DNA of 64,000 bases from Diatrype stigma (taxonomy: Eukaryota; Ascomycota; Sordariomycetes; Xylariales; Diatrypaceae): positions 248,001-312,000 of the forward strand of contig JAKJXP020000047.1 in NCBI GenBank assembly GCA_022225965.2. The letters run 5' to 3'. The position numbers and the translations under genes were made by a program. This document shows, piece by piece, positions 1 to 10,351 of the stretch. Position 1 is the first letter of the stretch. The number at the start of each line of letters is the position of its first letter. The notes beneath the pieces were generated by a model, which searched no databases, was not told where the DNA came from, and worked only from the letters and a program-made list of their open reading frames with translations.

Positions 1-135
1 GCCTTTGTAGTAATTGCCGATGCTGTCGTTTATTTAAGCATTTGCTTAATAATTATTCCTATATATCGGCGCTTTTATAATAATTACCGATGCTGTCGTT
101 TATTTATATATTTGCCCAATAAATGCGGGAATCTT
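1..135. repeat. two-copy tandem repeat, unit about 70 bp
   Basis: The string taattRccgatgctgtcgtt followed by tattta occurs near position 11 and again near 81, with similar flanks, giving two diverged copies of a unit of about 70 bp. The array is cut by the window start, so the copy number is unknown. Confidence 0.6.
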
Positions 136-1065
136 TTTTGCGATTTTATAAAGTTAAGGCTACGTTATTATTTAGCAAATGCTAAGCATATATATAATTA
201 TTTTTATATTATTACTTAAATATAATATTACGACTTAATATGTATTATATAATTGTTTCGTATTTATAATGCCATTATTTTATAATAATTATTATACCAT
301 TATATAGCATTTGTTAAATACTTATTTCGGACTTATTAAATAATGGCATATTATTTATTATATATATTAACGTTATTATAAGTTTATTAATAATGCTGCT
401 AACTTTTTTTTTCTTTTTTTTTTGTTATTCGACGAATTTTTTTATTAATTTGTATCCGCATTTATGCCATTCGTTTTTTATGTATTTATGCTTTTCTTTA
501 TTCGAAAAATTCGTTAATAAATGTTTTTTTTTCCTAATAATTGCCTTGCATTTAAAAAACTATTGTTTCGCATAAATAACCCGTATATACTTAATATTAG
601 GCCAATATTTAATTGATTCGGTATATTCCATTTAGGAGGTATATTATTATATAATCCGAATAATAATGCGTTATTTATGTTTAATATTAATTCTTTATTT
701 ATTACTAACGTATTAAAATAAATATTTAATACCGAACGTTAATTCTGTAATTATTATACTTTTATTAGCGGTAATAATTTAGCCTAAATAATAAATATAT
801 GCCGTTAATATTATAAGTAATAAATAATAAAGCTTAACCAGATATTAAAGGTATTACAATAATTTTATAAATATTAAGAAATAATTATATTGGTATTATA
901 TGTAATTTATAAATATAACAAGTATTATGTATTTATTAAAGCGGAAAAGTTCGAACGAATATTAGGCGCGTTGCATAAGTTTTGCAAAATCCAAGGTTTT
1001 GCTTGCGAATTATTTAAGTCGATATCCGGCATAATACGTTGGTTTGGTTTTTGAATTATTGGATA

Positions 1066-1335
1066 AGGCGGAAAATTAAGATTATGCGGCGCATCGTCGT
1101 CGTTATTTCCAGGCATTTATTAAATACCTATTGGCTAAAACGGAAAATTAAGATTATTTAATATATTATCGTCGTTATTTCCCGGCATTTATTTAGTACT
1201 TACGGAATAAAGCGAAAAATTAAGATTATTTAATATATTATCGTCGTTATTTCTTGGTATTTGCTTAGTACCTATTGGCTAAGGCGGAAAATTAAGATTA
1301 TTTAGCGCATCGTCGTCGTCGTTGTCGTCGTCGTC
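1066..1335. repeat. 72-bp tandem array with coding-like reverse strand
   Basis: The string gaaaattaagatta recurs near 1071, 1143, 1214 and 1287, so about four units of 71-73 bp are present. On the minus strand the unit reads as an Asp/Asn-rich peptide (MPGNNDDD, then NLNFPP). The array is followed by a run of GTC/GAC triplets at about 1308-1340. The near multiple-of-three period and partial open frame suggest a RIP-damaged coding repeat from a transposon or repeat protein. No family is recognised. Confidence 0.6.
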
Positions 1336-1639
1336 GTCGTTGTTATAATTTTTTTGGCTATGCAGTTGTTATGCATTTATAGGATTTATATCGTAAGGAT
1401 TTCTTGGATTATATGGCCATAAAGGATCTTTTTTACGGCAATTAATTTGTTTTCGTAATTATTTATTGGCGTATTATATTTATTTTAAAAAACGTATTTA
1501 TTAATTTTAACTTTCGTAATATATTTAAACGCCAATAATTTTTACGTTATATATAACAATATAAAGATTTTTAATATAATAATTAAATTTATAAAAATAA
1601 TTAGCAATTGCATTATATATAAAGCATAAATAGATATAA

Positions 1640-1797
1640 ATTAAATGTAACTATAATATAAATAAAATGCAAATAAAATATAAATGGAATATAAATAAAG
1701 TATAAATAAAATGCAAATAAAATACAAATAAAATGCAAATAAAATACAAATGAAATGCAAATGGAATATAAATAAAATGTAAATGCTTAATACCTAT
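1640..1797. repeat. 11-bp minisatellite (aaataaaatRc)
   Basis: Units of 11 bp of the form aaataaaatgc or aaataaaatac repeat with few substitutions through this interval. It is a simple AT-rich minisatellite inside the RIP-like block. Confidence 0.7.
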
Positions 1798-4599
1798 TTA
1801 AAAAAGAAATAAATTTATCGAATTATTACAGCAAAGAATTAAAATTGTTTTTTAACGTTATTATTTTCGTTAAAATACGTTTCTTCGTAAAGGTTGGAAA
1901 ATTTCCGAATAACGGTTTGGGCAATAAAAGAAATATTAATTTGGTTAGCTATAAGTTCGGCTAAAATCCAAGGGGTTTTTTTGTGATTTAATTAAAACGT
2001 AAGCTTAAAATATATACTGCATAAGCGCTTTATTTATTAAAAATATTTACGTTTAATTTTTGATTTTTATAAGGCATTAAGTATATAACGAATTTTATAT
2101 TTAGGAAAAAACTTATTAAAGTTTCGCCAAATATATATTTTGCAAAAAATAAACAAATGCTTAAAATATTTATATTATTCCTAAATAGAATTAATTAAAT
2201 AAAGATAATCCCTAAACCTTATTAGTATTAATTATGCCTTAATATAATATATGCTATATATTTGCTTATTTTTAATTTGTTTTGTATCCATATTTACCGT
2301 AATAACAAAAATGCTAATAAGCGTTTAATAAATATGGTGCCATTTAATCGGCCGTTTCGAAACATTAATTAAAATTTCAAACTTAAGCATAAATAAGGTA
2401 TAATAACCTTTTCGGATTTTTAAAATAATAAAAACGTAAAAATAAGAAAAAGCCATTATAAAGCATTAGTTATGCAAATGCTAAGCAAATACCGAAAATA
2501 TGCTTATTATTATATTCCTTATTATATTTAATTAACGAAAATAAATTTGGAATACCTTTAATCATTTTAAAAGATAAATCCATTTTAAAGAATTATTGCT
2601 TTTAAAATTTATTTGCTTAGTTTTTTATATAACAAAAAACCATTTAATATTCATTATTAATAATATAAATCTTTCGAATTTATCGATTAAAAAATAAACG
2701 ACGTTGATTAATCTTAAATTTTCTTTTAATTTCTAGGTAATAATTAATTAATAAATTTACGGTTATTACATAGCAATTATAAAACGATCGCACGGCAATT
2801 ATAGGACTAAAAATAAAAATAAAAACGAAATACTTATTAGTTAATTATAAACTAATAGGATAATAAATAATACGTAATTATTTAAGCCATATTATAAATT
2901 TATCTTAACAATTTAATAATGGATAAATTTAGTTTCAAAGCTTTATACCGCCGTATTTTTTTATAACTAATAAGCTATCGGATTTATGACTAATTTTTTT
3001 AATAGCAATATATTAACAATTATATAATAAATATTAAGAAATTATTTTGCACTTATTCGGTAATAGCAATAAAATTTCCTTACTTAATAACGTTATTTTA
3101 ACGTTAAGGGCAATTTCGGCTGATATACGGAAAAAAATAAAAAGAAAATAATCGTAATTATCCCGATAAATAATAATTAGCCAGGAATAACGAAAAGGAA
3201 ATATTAATAAATAAGCGTCCTATATAACTATATAGGTTTCCTTTTTTACAATTTTTCCAGGGCTTTGGGAATAATTAAAGCCTAAAAATACGTTAATAAG
3301 TATTAAACATATAATATATTAATGTTTAATAATTATTAAAAACTTACTGCATTTTCGCCTTATTACGTTGTTTTGTTTAATTTAAATATAATTAATATAA
3401 GCATTAACTTTATTAATAATATATAAAAACTTAAGATATATTGAATTAATACGCTATATATCTTTTTAAATACATTTCGCCGTATGCCATGGTTTTTAAT
3501 TAAAAGAATTCGAATAACCGATATATTATAGCTAAATTATTATTAATTAATATTATATTATATGTTAAATAATTGCATAAACTTATATCGTTACGTTAAA
3601 AAGCAATAAAGCTTTGCCTTTTATAGCATTTTTTATTAAGGTTTAAAAATTAACAAAATATTTATTTACGTTTCTGTTATTACTTAATATATGCTTAAAA
3701 ATAATTAGGCAAATGTTAATATATATCATTAATATGGCATAAATTTAATAATTACATAATAAGGTTTTAATACTTACTTTTTAGTTATTTTTATAATTTG
3801 CTTTTTTAATAACTTAAGTCGAAATCTTTTAGCTTAACGTCGAGTTTTTTCCATAAATTTAATATTAGAATTATTATATGCTAAATAATTACGAAGCAAT
3901 AATGGCCGGCAAAATTTATAATGCTTTATATTAATACATTTATATTGCTTATATATAACTATATTTATACGTAAATTAAAATTAAAATTAAGGTTAATAT
4001 ATAGCATATATAAAATAAATATTAAATATTTACTTTAAAGCTAATACATAAACGGTATTTACTTTTCCCTTATAGTTATAATAAAATTGCAACTAAAATA
4101 AATTAATAAATATAAAGCAAATGCAAAGCAAATATAAAACAAGGAATTAATTATTATATACCTTTGTTATTTTATTAATTAATTATTTTTTTTGCTTAGT
4201 AAATATGCCATTAATTCATATAGAATTAATAAAACGTATATAATAAACGATGCCATATATAGCAGTTGCTGGATAATATGAAAAGATAAAATAATTCCGT
4301 CATTTTAAAGCCGTAATATAATATAAATTATTAAAAAAATAAATAACAAGATACGGTAAATTTTGCGGCTAATAAAATATTAGCAATAGCATAATATTAA
4401 TTAAGTTATAAATATATACTTATAATTATAAAGAATATTTTAAAGCAAAAAGTTCTGGCCTAAAAGGTAAAGGATTTTATCAAAAGGATTTAATTGGCTG
4501 TAATAATTTAATTAAAATTAAGCAATAATAAAATATTAATTTATTCGGTTTAATTATCGAGCAATTTTAATATTTATATTAAAAAGTAACATTATATCG

Positions 4600-4915
4600 A
4601 ATAGGTTATAATTAAGCAATAATTTAGCCAAGGAAAACAAAAAGGCAACGATTAAGCAATAGCTTAACCAAGGAAAATAAAAAAGCAACGATTAAGTAAT
4701 AACTTAATTAAGGGAAATAAGAAAATAACGATTAAGCAATAGCTTAATTAAAGGGAATAAAAAAATAACGATTAAGTAATAGCTTAATTAAGGAAAACAA
4801 AAAGGTAACGATTAAGCAATAGTTTAATTAAGGAAAATAAAAAAATAACGATTAAGCAATAGCTTAATCAAAAGGAATAAAAAAGTAACGATTAAATAAT
4901 AATTCAATTAAAAAA
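4600..4915. repeat. 40-bp tandem array, about 7-8 units
   Basis: The string aacgattaa recurs at about 4647, 4687, 4727, 4767, 4807, 4847 and 4887, an exact 40-bp period. Each unit has the form aacgattaagYaatagYttaa followed by an A-rich ending. Differences between units are mostly C/T and G/A transitions, as expected after RIP. Confidence 0.85.
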
Positions 4916-5627
4916 AATAAAATATAATATAAACTATATTTACTTATAAATATAATTTAGGCGTAAATAACGATTTTAAACATTTATTTTGTATATATTT
5001 TATAGGTATTTTATTATTATTAAATAATTGTTACGTATTTAATATTACCGCATAATATCTTTTTATATTATTTAATTCCAAATATGCATTTATAATTGTT
5101 GGCAATTGTTTCGCCAAAGCTAAATAATTAAATGGATAAATTTTAATTATATAAACAAAACGTTAAAGTCGAGATTATTAGTTATTTATGCATTAGCAAA
5201 TATCGGACGATTGTTTTGCGTTTATTTTATATATATCCCGTAATTATTTCATTATTGCTAAGTAATTGTTACGTATTTAATATTACCGCATTATATTTTC
5301 TTATATTATTTAATTTCAGATATATATTTATAATTGTTAATAATTATTTCGTTAAAGCTAAATAATTAAATAAATAAATTTTAATTATATAAACAAAACG
5401 TTAAGGTCGAAATTATTAGTTATTTATGCGTTAATAAATATTAAGCGATTGTTTTACGTTTATTTTGCATATATCTTATAATTATTTTATTATTATTAGG
5501 TAATTATTACGTATTTAATATTACCGCATTATATTTTTTTATATTATTTAATTCCAGGTATGTATTTATAATTATTAATAATTATTTCGCCAAAATTAAG
5601 TAATTAAATGAATAGATTTTAATTATA

Positions 5628-5717
5628 AAATTTTTCGGGCCTTTTTTAAAAAAACAGACTACGGCCCTTCGCTGCGCTACGGGAAGCCTCTTTTTTTAAA
5701 AAAGGCCCGAAAAATTT
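5628..5717. repeat. stem-loop with perfect 27-bp inverted arms
   Basis: The left arm (5628-5654) and right arm (5691-5717) are exact reverse complements over 27 bp. Each carries a cgggcc/ggcccg core between A/T runs. The 36-nt loop (5655-5690) is GC-rich, with tacggcccttcgctgcgcta and cgggaag, and stands out from the surrounding AT-rich DNA. The arms have kept their C:G pairs, unlike their surroundings. Confidence 0.85.
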
Positions 5718-5829
5718 CCACGCATCTTTTAAACGCTATTTTTTATTCGTATTTTTTAAATGCTATTTTATATCTGTATTTTTAAGCGTTATTTTATATA
5801 CGTATTTTAAAAAAAAAAGATATTTAGGC

Positions 5830-5912
5830 CAGCTTAAGGGTTTTCTTTTTTTTCTTTTTTTTTATTAATTCTTAATAAGAAAAAAAGAAAAAAAAAGAAA
5901 ACCCCTAAGCTG
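5830..5912. repeat. 83-bp near-perfect palindrome
   Basis: The sequence begins cagcttaagggttttc and ends gaaaacccctaagctg. The centre is ttattaattcttaataa, and the long pyrimidine and purine arms pair with only a few differences. It could extrude as a long hairpin or cruciform. Confidence 0.8.
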
Positions 5913-5919
5913 TTAGAAC

Positions 5920-6670
5920 CTAACCGGAGATTATACGGGCTTACGCCAATTAAACGGCTAGGAAATAAAGGCTGCAACAGGCATGTGGCTGGTAATAAAA
6001 AGTAACTAATAACTGATATGGCTATAATAATTATAACAGCAGCTATAACAAGTAAGCTGTAATAAATAAATTATAACAAATAGGTTATAACAAGTAAGCT
6101 ATAATAAGTAAGCTAATTATAATGGGTAGCTATACGGGTTATAATTGGATGTATCGTACGGAATTATGGATTTGGCTTTAATAAGCTATAATAGGCTTTA
6201 GTAAATAGGCTACAACTGTAGCAAATAAATTGCAACAGCCTATAATAAATAAGTAAGCTGCAGTAAATAAGTAAGCTATAATAAGTAGCTATATGGGTAG
6301 CTATATGGATAATTATATGGATGGCTATATAGATAACTGCCTATATGGATGGTTATAGGGGCTATAATTGGGTACATTATACGGAATTACGGATCTGGCT
6401 TTAGGTAAATGGGCTGTACGTGTTTTTATTGGGTGCATTGTACGGAATTACGGGTCCGGATTTAAGTAAATGCGTTACCAATATATAGTACTTTCAAAGC
6501 GTATTACTTGATTGGCTGAAAAAACGGAGCTAGTTGCCTCGACCAATCGCTAGAGCGAACGCAGCAGGTCCGACCAATCGCAGGCGAGAACGCTCGAGGT
6601 ATTTCCCAAGCCTGAATTTCTGGATATAATTTCCGTGTTACATTACCTTTACAAAATAACCTCCGGTTAG
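5920..6670. mobile_element. GC-richer element with ctaaccggag inverted ends
   Basis: A 10-bp perfect inverted repeat (ctaaccggag at 5920-5929, ctccggttag at 6661-6670) extends to 14 matches of 15, with one G/A difference. Inside are short repeats: three copies of a tacggaattaYgg segment near 6158, 6380 and 6438, and runs of ataagtaagcta. This part is less AT-biased than the flanks, which suggests a later insertion. No protein is encoded. Confidence 0.5.
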
Positions 6671-7260
6671 AATAAATAAAACGTTAAAGTCGAAATTATT
6701 AATTATTTATGCGTTAATAAATATCGGGCGATTATTTTGCGTTTATTTTATATATATTTCGTAATTATTTCATTATTATTAAGCAATTGCTACGTATTTT
6801 ATATTACCGCATTATATTTTTTTACATTATCTGGTTCCAGATATGTATTTATAACTATTAATACTTGCTTCGTTAAAGCGTTAGCATTTATTCCGCAAAT
6901 ACGCCGCAAATGCTATAAACCTATTTATTTTGTATTAATACTTAATAAGATATATTAAAATTCTTTATTATTAGCATTTAATATATTTATATTATTCGAT
7001 AATTTCCTTATAATTGCTAACTTATTATTATAATATGCATTTAATAAATACATAATTATTATTTTTATAATATATATAAAAAACTTTAATGCTAATAATC
7101 TTTTATATTAAATTATTAAATAATTGTTATGTAAATGCATAAATAATGCTTTATTATTGCTTTGCTTTATTTTTTTTAAATTAAATTTATTTAATAATAT
7201 TTATTTATATAAAATATAAAGCCTTAGTTTTATTTAGTTTTGCGCCGTTACGTCTTAATA

Positions 7261-9487
7261 TTAGTTTAATAGTTGCATTATGTGGGACATTAGGATTATA
7301 GCGGGTCCCTTTATTTCCTAGGGTACGTTTAACGCTACAGTACCGAAACTCCCCCGAACTTTAATGTGCTGCCTCCGAGCCATAAGTTCCTACGAGGCAT
7401 GTCGCTTAAGCTGGGTTATATATAGGTAAGGTGCATACATATCCGCATATGTTCCGTTCAGGACGAATACTTCTAATACTTTCAGCTACCAATACCGAGA
7501 CGAACCCCTATATGTACAATCCACCCTGCCGATTACCTAGATATTATGTACTTGCCCTACCACAAGGCTCTTGGTAACACAATGGCTTCCCTACCTACGT
7601 ACTCACCAAGCAGCTGCCATGATCAAACATCTTTTACGAGGTATCCGGTCCTTTATTTTCACCCCCGTTGTCCAATCAAGGAAAAGATTTGCGATTTGTG
7701 TCCCACTTCTATATACACCTGCCACCACTGTTACCCCTATTGCTGCTGCCATGACTTGCCATGAAAACTTGCTCGAGTAGCCTGTCGGACCCTTTAAACA
7801 TTTGGCTTCAACCTGCTAGGCAGAGCTTCTCGGGCCTGCTCGACGGGGCTGCTCTGGACCAGTGATGAGCTACTTGGTGGCAGCGTTGTCGAGGAGCTTC
7901 GAGCCTTGTCAGACAGGTCTTAGCAATCCGATCGTGCAGGTAGGAAGTAGTTATAGTTCGACGATGGTGATTGGATGATGATGGGTATCGTACAAGTGTG
8001 CGGGTGTGGCACCGCGTAAATGACAATATCTAAGCCAAAGTGACACAGCTTTTTGTTATGGCATACGTAAGTCAAGCTGGGTTCTCATGATACGTTTTCC
8101 AAGATATACCTACCATCTTGTCATCATGGCTGAGCCCCAACCTGCCTTCCTAGCTATAATACAGGGGATAGAGAGACAGGCGAATAAGGCTCACTCCTGA
8201 TGAGAATCTCAATCTCCTCCTTTCTAAAACTGACAGCAATATTATATTTCTTTCTTCAGGGAAACATTCTACGTTTATCAACCCAAGTGTCTCTTAAGGT
8301 GCTTCTTATACGTTATACATCATACCACACGGCAGGCATGGAACACAATCCTATCTTCCCCTCATAAAATCAAAACTTCTATAATCTGGGTTGCTACAAC
8401 CCATACGCCAGGTAGTTCCATAGATACATCAAGCCAAGCACCGTTCGCCTACCCTTGACACGCTTTCGAAGATTGTGAGTCTGCGATACAAGAAATACCA
8501 TCCCGATTAACATTGCAATAGTTACGAAGCACCAAAGTAAACGTCCGCTATATTGTATGAATGGCGGTCATGACGATGAAACGGACTTGGTGAGGTTTAT
8601 AGAATGTGCTCATATATGTTCTATATCAATGTTCGATGTTTATATCTGCTCCACCACTCGAAGCCTACACAGCACTGGATCAAGATATACATGATCATAC
8701 GCCAGGGGATAACGAACTAGGGGGTCCATAAGGATCCCAACACCGACCACTGAAGAGTAACTACGGCTATACAAGGAGCCGTCTGCAGAATCATTCTGTT
8801 CTCTATCTTTCCTCTAACAAGTAGCTGTTCTATTACTCTGGACACAAAGCTGCTGATACTATAATCGGGCCTGTGTAGATAGTTACCCGTCATCTGTCTA
8901 TCAATGGAACCCGCAAGACGTTGTAAACATACAGCTATCAATCAACCTTTTCGGAATATGTAAGCATAGTCTCACCTATAGAATACCGGCTATCGAGTAG
9001 ATCTGAGGACCAATATAGGGCTAGGACTGACCTGCCCCAGAAACGACCTTGTCTACATGAAAAGGGCTTGGAACCTAGAACAGACAGATGGGCATTGAAC
9101 CTGAACACATATTTTACCACCTTAAACTCCAAGACATCCTTGGAACGTAGAGGTAGCTGTTACGAAGTGAATCGAAGTAGTGTCCGACTTTCGCAGTGAG
9201 CTACCTAAATCCTTGAACGCAGTTTTCCAACATTTGCCAGGTCTGTTGTTGCGACAATGACATAACCGGAACCCAACCCAGCACGAATACTAGGAGATAT
9301 CGGTACTCTATGCAAACCTATTCGGTTCTGGTGCGGTAAAAAGCCCCTCAAGATGTAGCATCCATCCCCGAAGAATAGTCGCAGCAAACGATATATCTCA
9401 AGAGGCCGCAAGAGCCAAGATGTTCCTGTGTCATTCATGTTCATACCTTCTCCTGTTTGTTACAGAGCTCAGAATAAGCTCAACGGA
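7261..9487. other. intergenic, no gene recognised
   Basis: GC content is normal from here on. Short open frames on both strands (60-79 codons) lack splice-linked continuation or family resemblance. I see no RNA gene or repeat of note. The interval separates the AT-rich block from the first gene. Confidence 0.5.
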
Positions 9488-10351
9488 TTACAACATCGCC
9501 ATGCTCGCCTGGCCGCCAACGATCTCCCCATCATCATCGACCTCCACGACGCACAGGATGAAAGTGTCTCTCAGCGCGCCGAGCCTATACGCATGATTCA
9601 CCTCCTGATAATCCCTGCTCGCGGCCATGGCCGCGAAGTGCCGGACGCTGGGATAGTGGACGAAAGCGATCTCATCCCAGCTACCGCCGTCGGCCGCACC
9701 ATCATCACTATCACTGTCACCGCCGCCGGAATGCCCCACCACCCTCCCAACGAGCTTGACCCGGGCGCCGTGCCGCGCCCCGACCCGCGCCGTGAACTCC
9801 GCGCCGTACCGCTTGTACTGGTCCCGCCGGGTCGGGCGGAAAGCGAGCAGGTTCAGCATCGAGACGGGGCAGCAGCGGTCCCGGAGCGGGTCCGGCAGCG
9901 CCGTGGCGATCCAGTCGGTCAGCTCGGGCGACACCTCGAGGTTCTGCGACGACGGCGACGGCGCGACCTCGTGCGGCGCGGGCGGTGGTGCGGATCCCGG
10001 GCGCAGGAGAGCCGCGCTGTCCGTGGCGTACCGCGACAGAGCGCGGGACGACAGGCCGCACGCCACGGTCCACCGGGCGAGGATCTGGGCCTCTGCGCCC
10101 GGGGGGATCGTAGTAATAGTAGTGCCACTAGTATTACTAGCAGCAGCTTCGGCGGCGAGAATCAGGAGCAGGTCCCAACGGATGTTCCGCCCGATAAGGC
10201 GTCCGGCGGAGATGTGGGTGGGGGTGATCATCCACCGGAGGACGCGGGCCTGGACGACGGGCTTGATGCCATTGGCGCGGAGCTCGCGGAGGCAGGACTG
10301 GATCGTGTAGCCCGGTTTCAGGGCGATTAGGTGGAGATTGCACAGGACCAT
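9488..10351 (-). CDS. DUF1330-like dimeric alpha/beta-barrel protein
   Basis: Single-exon frame of 287 residues starting at an ATG (10351). The C-terminal part reads SMLNLLAFRP, then a YGAEFTARVGAR segment, KLVGRVVG, WDEIAFVHYPSVRHFAAM and YQEVNHAYRLGALRDTFIL. That order of strands and helices is typical of the DUF1330/NIPSNAP-type dimeric alpha/beta-barrel fold in fungal proteins. The N-terminal half (LHLIALKPG, IKPVVQARVLRWMI, NIRWDLLLIL) looks like a degenerate first copy of the same fold. It has no signal peptide or membrane segment, so it is probably cytosolic; no reaction can be assigned. The coding strand is GC-rich, so long frames also open on the opposite strand (9428-10330, 9756-10310). 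I treat those as shadows because the minus frame has the recognisable fold. It stands alone beside the AT-rich block. Confidence 0.75.
   Translation of the reverse strand: MVLCNLHLIALKPGYTIQSCLRELRANGIKPVVQARVLRWMITPTHISAGRLIGRNIRWDLLLILAAEAAASNTSGTTITTIPPGAEAQILARWTVACGLSSRALSRYATDSAALLRPGSAPPPAPHEVAPSPSSQNLEVSPELTDWIATALPDPLRDRCCPVSMLNLLAFRPTRRDQYKRYGAEFTARVGARHGARVKLVGRVVGHSGGGDSDSDDGAADGGSWDEIAFVHYPSVRHFAAMAASRDYQEVNHAYRLGALRDTFILCVVEVDDDGEIVGGQASMAML

Larger units (their letters stand above)
5628..6671. mobile_element. composite insertion in the 238-bp array
   Basis: About 1,045 bp splits the fourth 238-bp unit. The left flank ends in ttaattata and the right flank resumes with aataaataaaacg. 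The insert contains, in order, a stem-loop with 27-bp perfect arms, three degenerate copies of a unit of about 29 bp (aaaYgctatttt, then YgtattttT), an 83-bp palindrome, and a GC-richer part bounded by 10-bp inverted repeats. No transposase frame is visible, so it is presumably a non-autonomous or nested set of elements. The element family is unknown. Confidence 0.6.
4980..6960. repeat. 238-bp tandem array, interrupted by an insertion
   Basis: The string ttacgtattt followed by aatattaccgca starts at about 5031, 5269 and 5507, a 238-bp period. A fourth copy (ctacgtatttt, then atattaccgc) lies at 6790. That spacing is 1,283 bp, which equals one period plus about 1,045 bp. Unit features such as aaaacgttaaRgtcg recur at about 5155, 5395 and 6678. 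The array therefore existed before the inserted segment at about 5,628-6,671. A small open frame at 6737-6958 is only this repeat read through. Confidence 0.85.
1..7260. repeat. AT-rich, RIP-like repeat desert
   Basis: This block is strongly AT-rich and dense in TpA, with no sustained open frame of recognisable coding content. Base composition changes abruptly near 7,260-7,320, where normal GC content starts. It contains several tandem arrays and one composite insertion, listed separately. The pattern is what repeat-induced point mutation (C to T in duplicated DNA, known from Neurospora and relatives) leaves behind. It could be a degraded transposon island, a pericentromeric block or a subtelomeric block; no telomeric TTAGGG run is visible. 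RIP is inferred from composition, not measured. Confidence 0.8.

Noticed and set aside
6737..6958. 73-codon frame in the AT-rich block
   Set aside because: It is the 238-bp repeat unit read through. Aromatic and Ile-rich translation is expected from AT-rich DNA.
1..7260. CRISPR-like array or telomere
   Set aside because: The repeats are tandem without unique spacers, and no TTAGGG array is present.
9428..10330. 300-codon plus frame over the DUF1330-like gene
   Set aside because: Low-complexity Arg/Ala/Gly product; the opposite strand has a recognisable fold and an ATG start.
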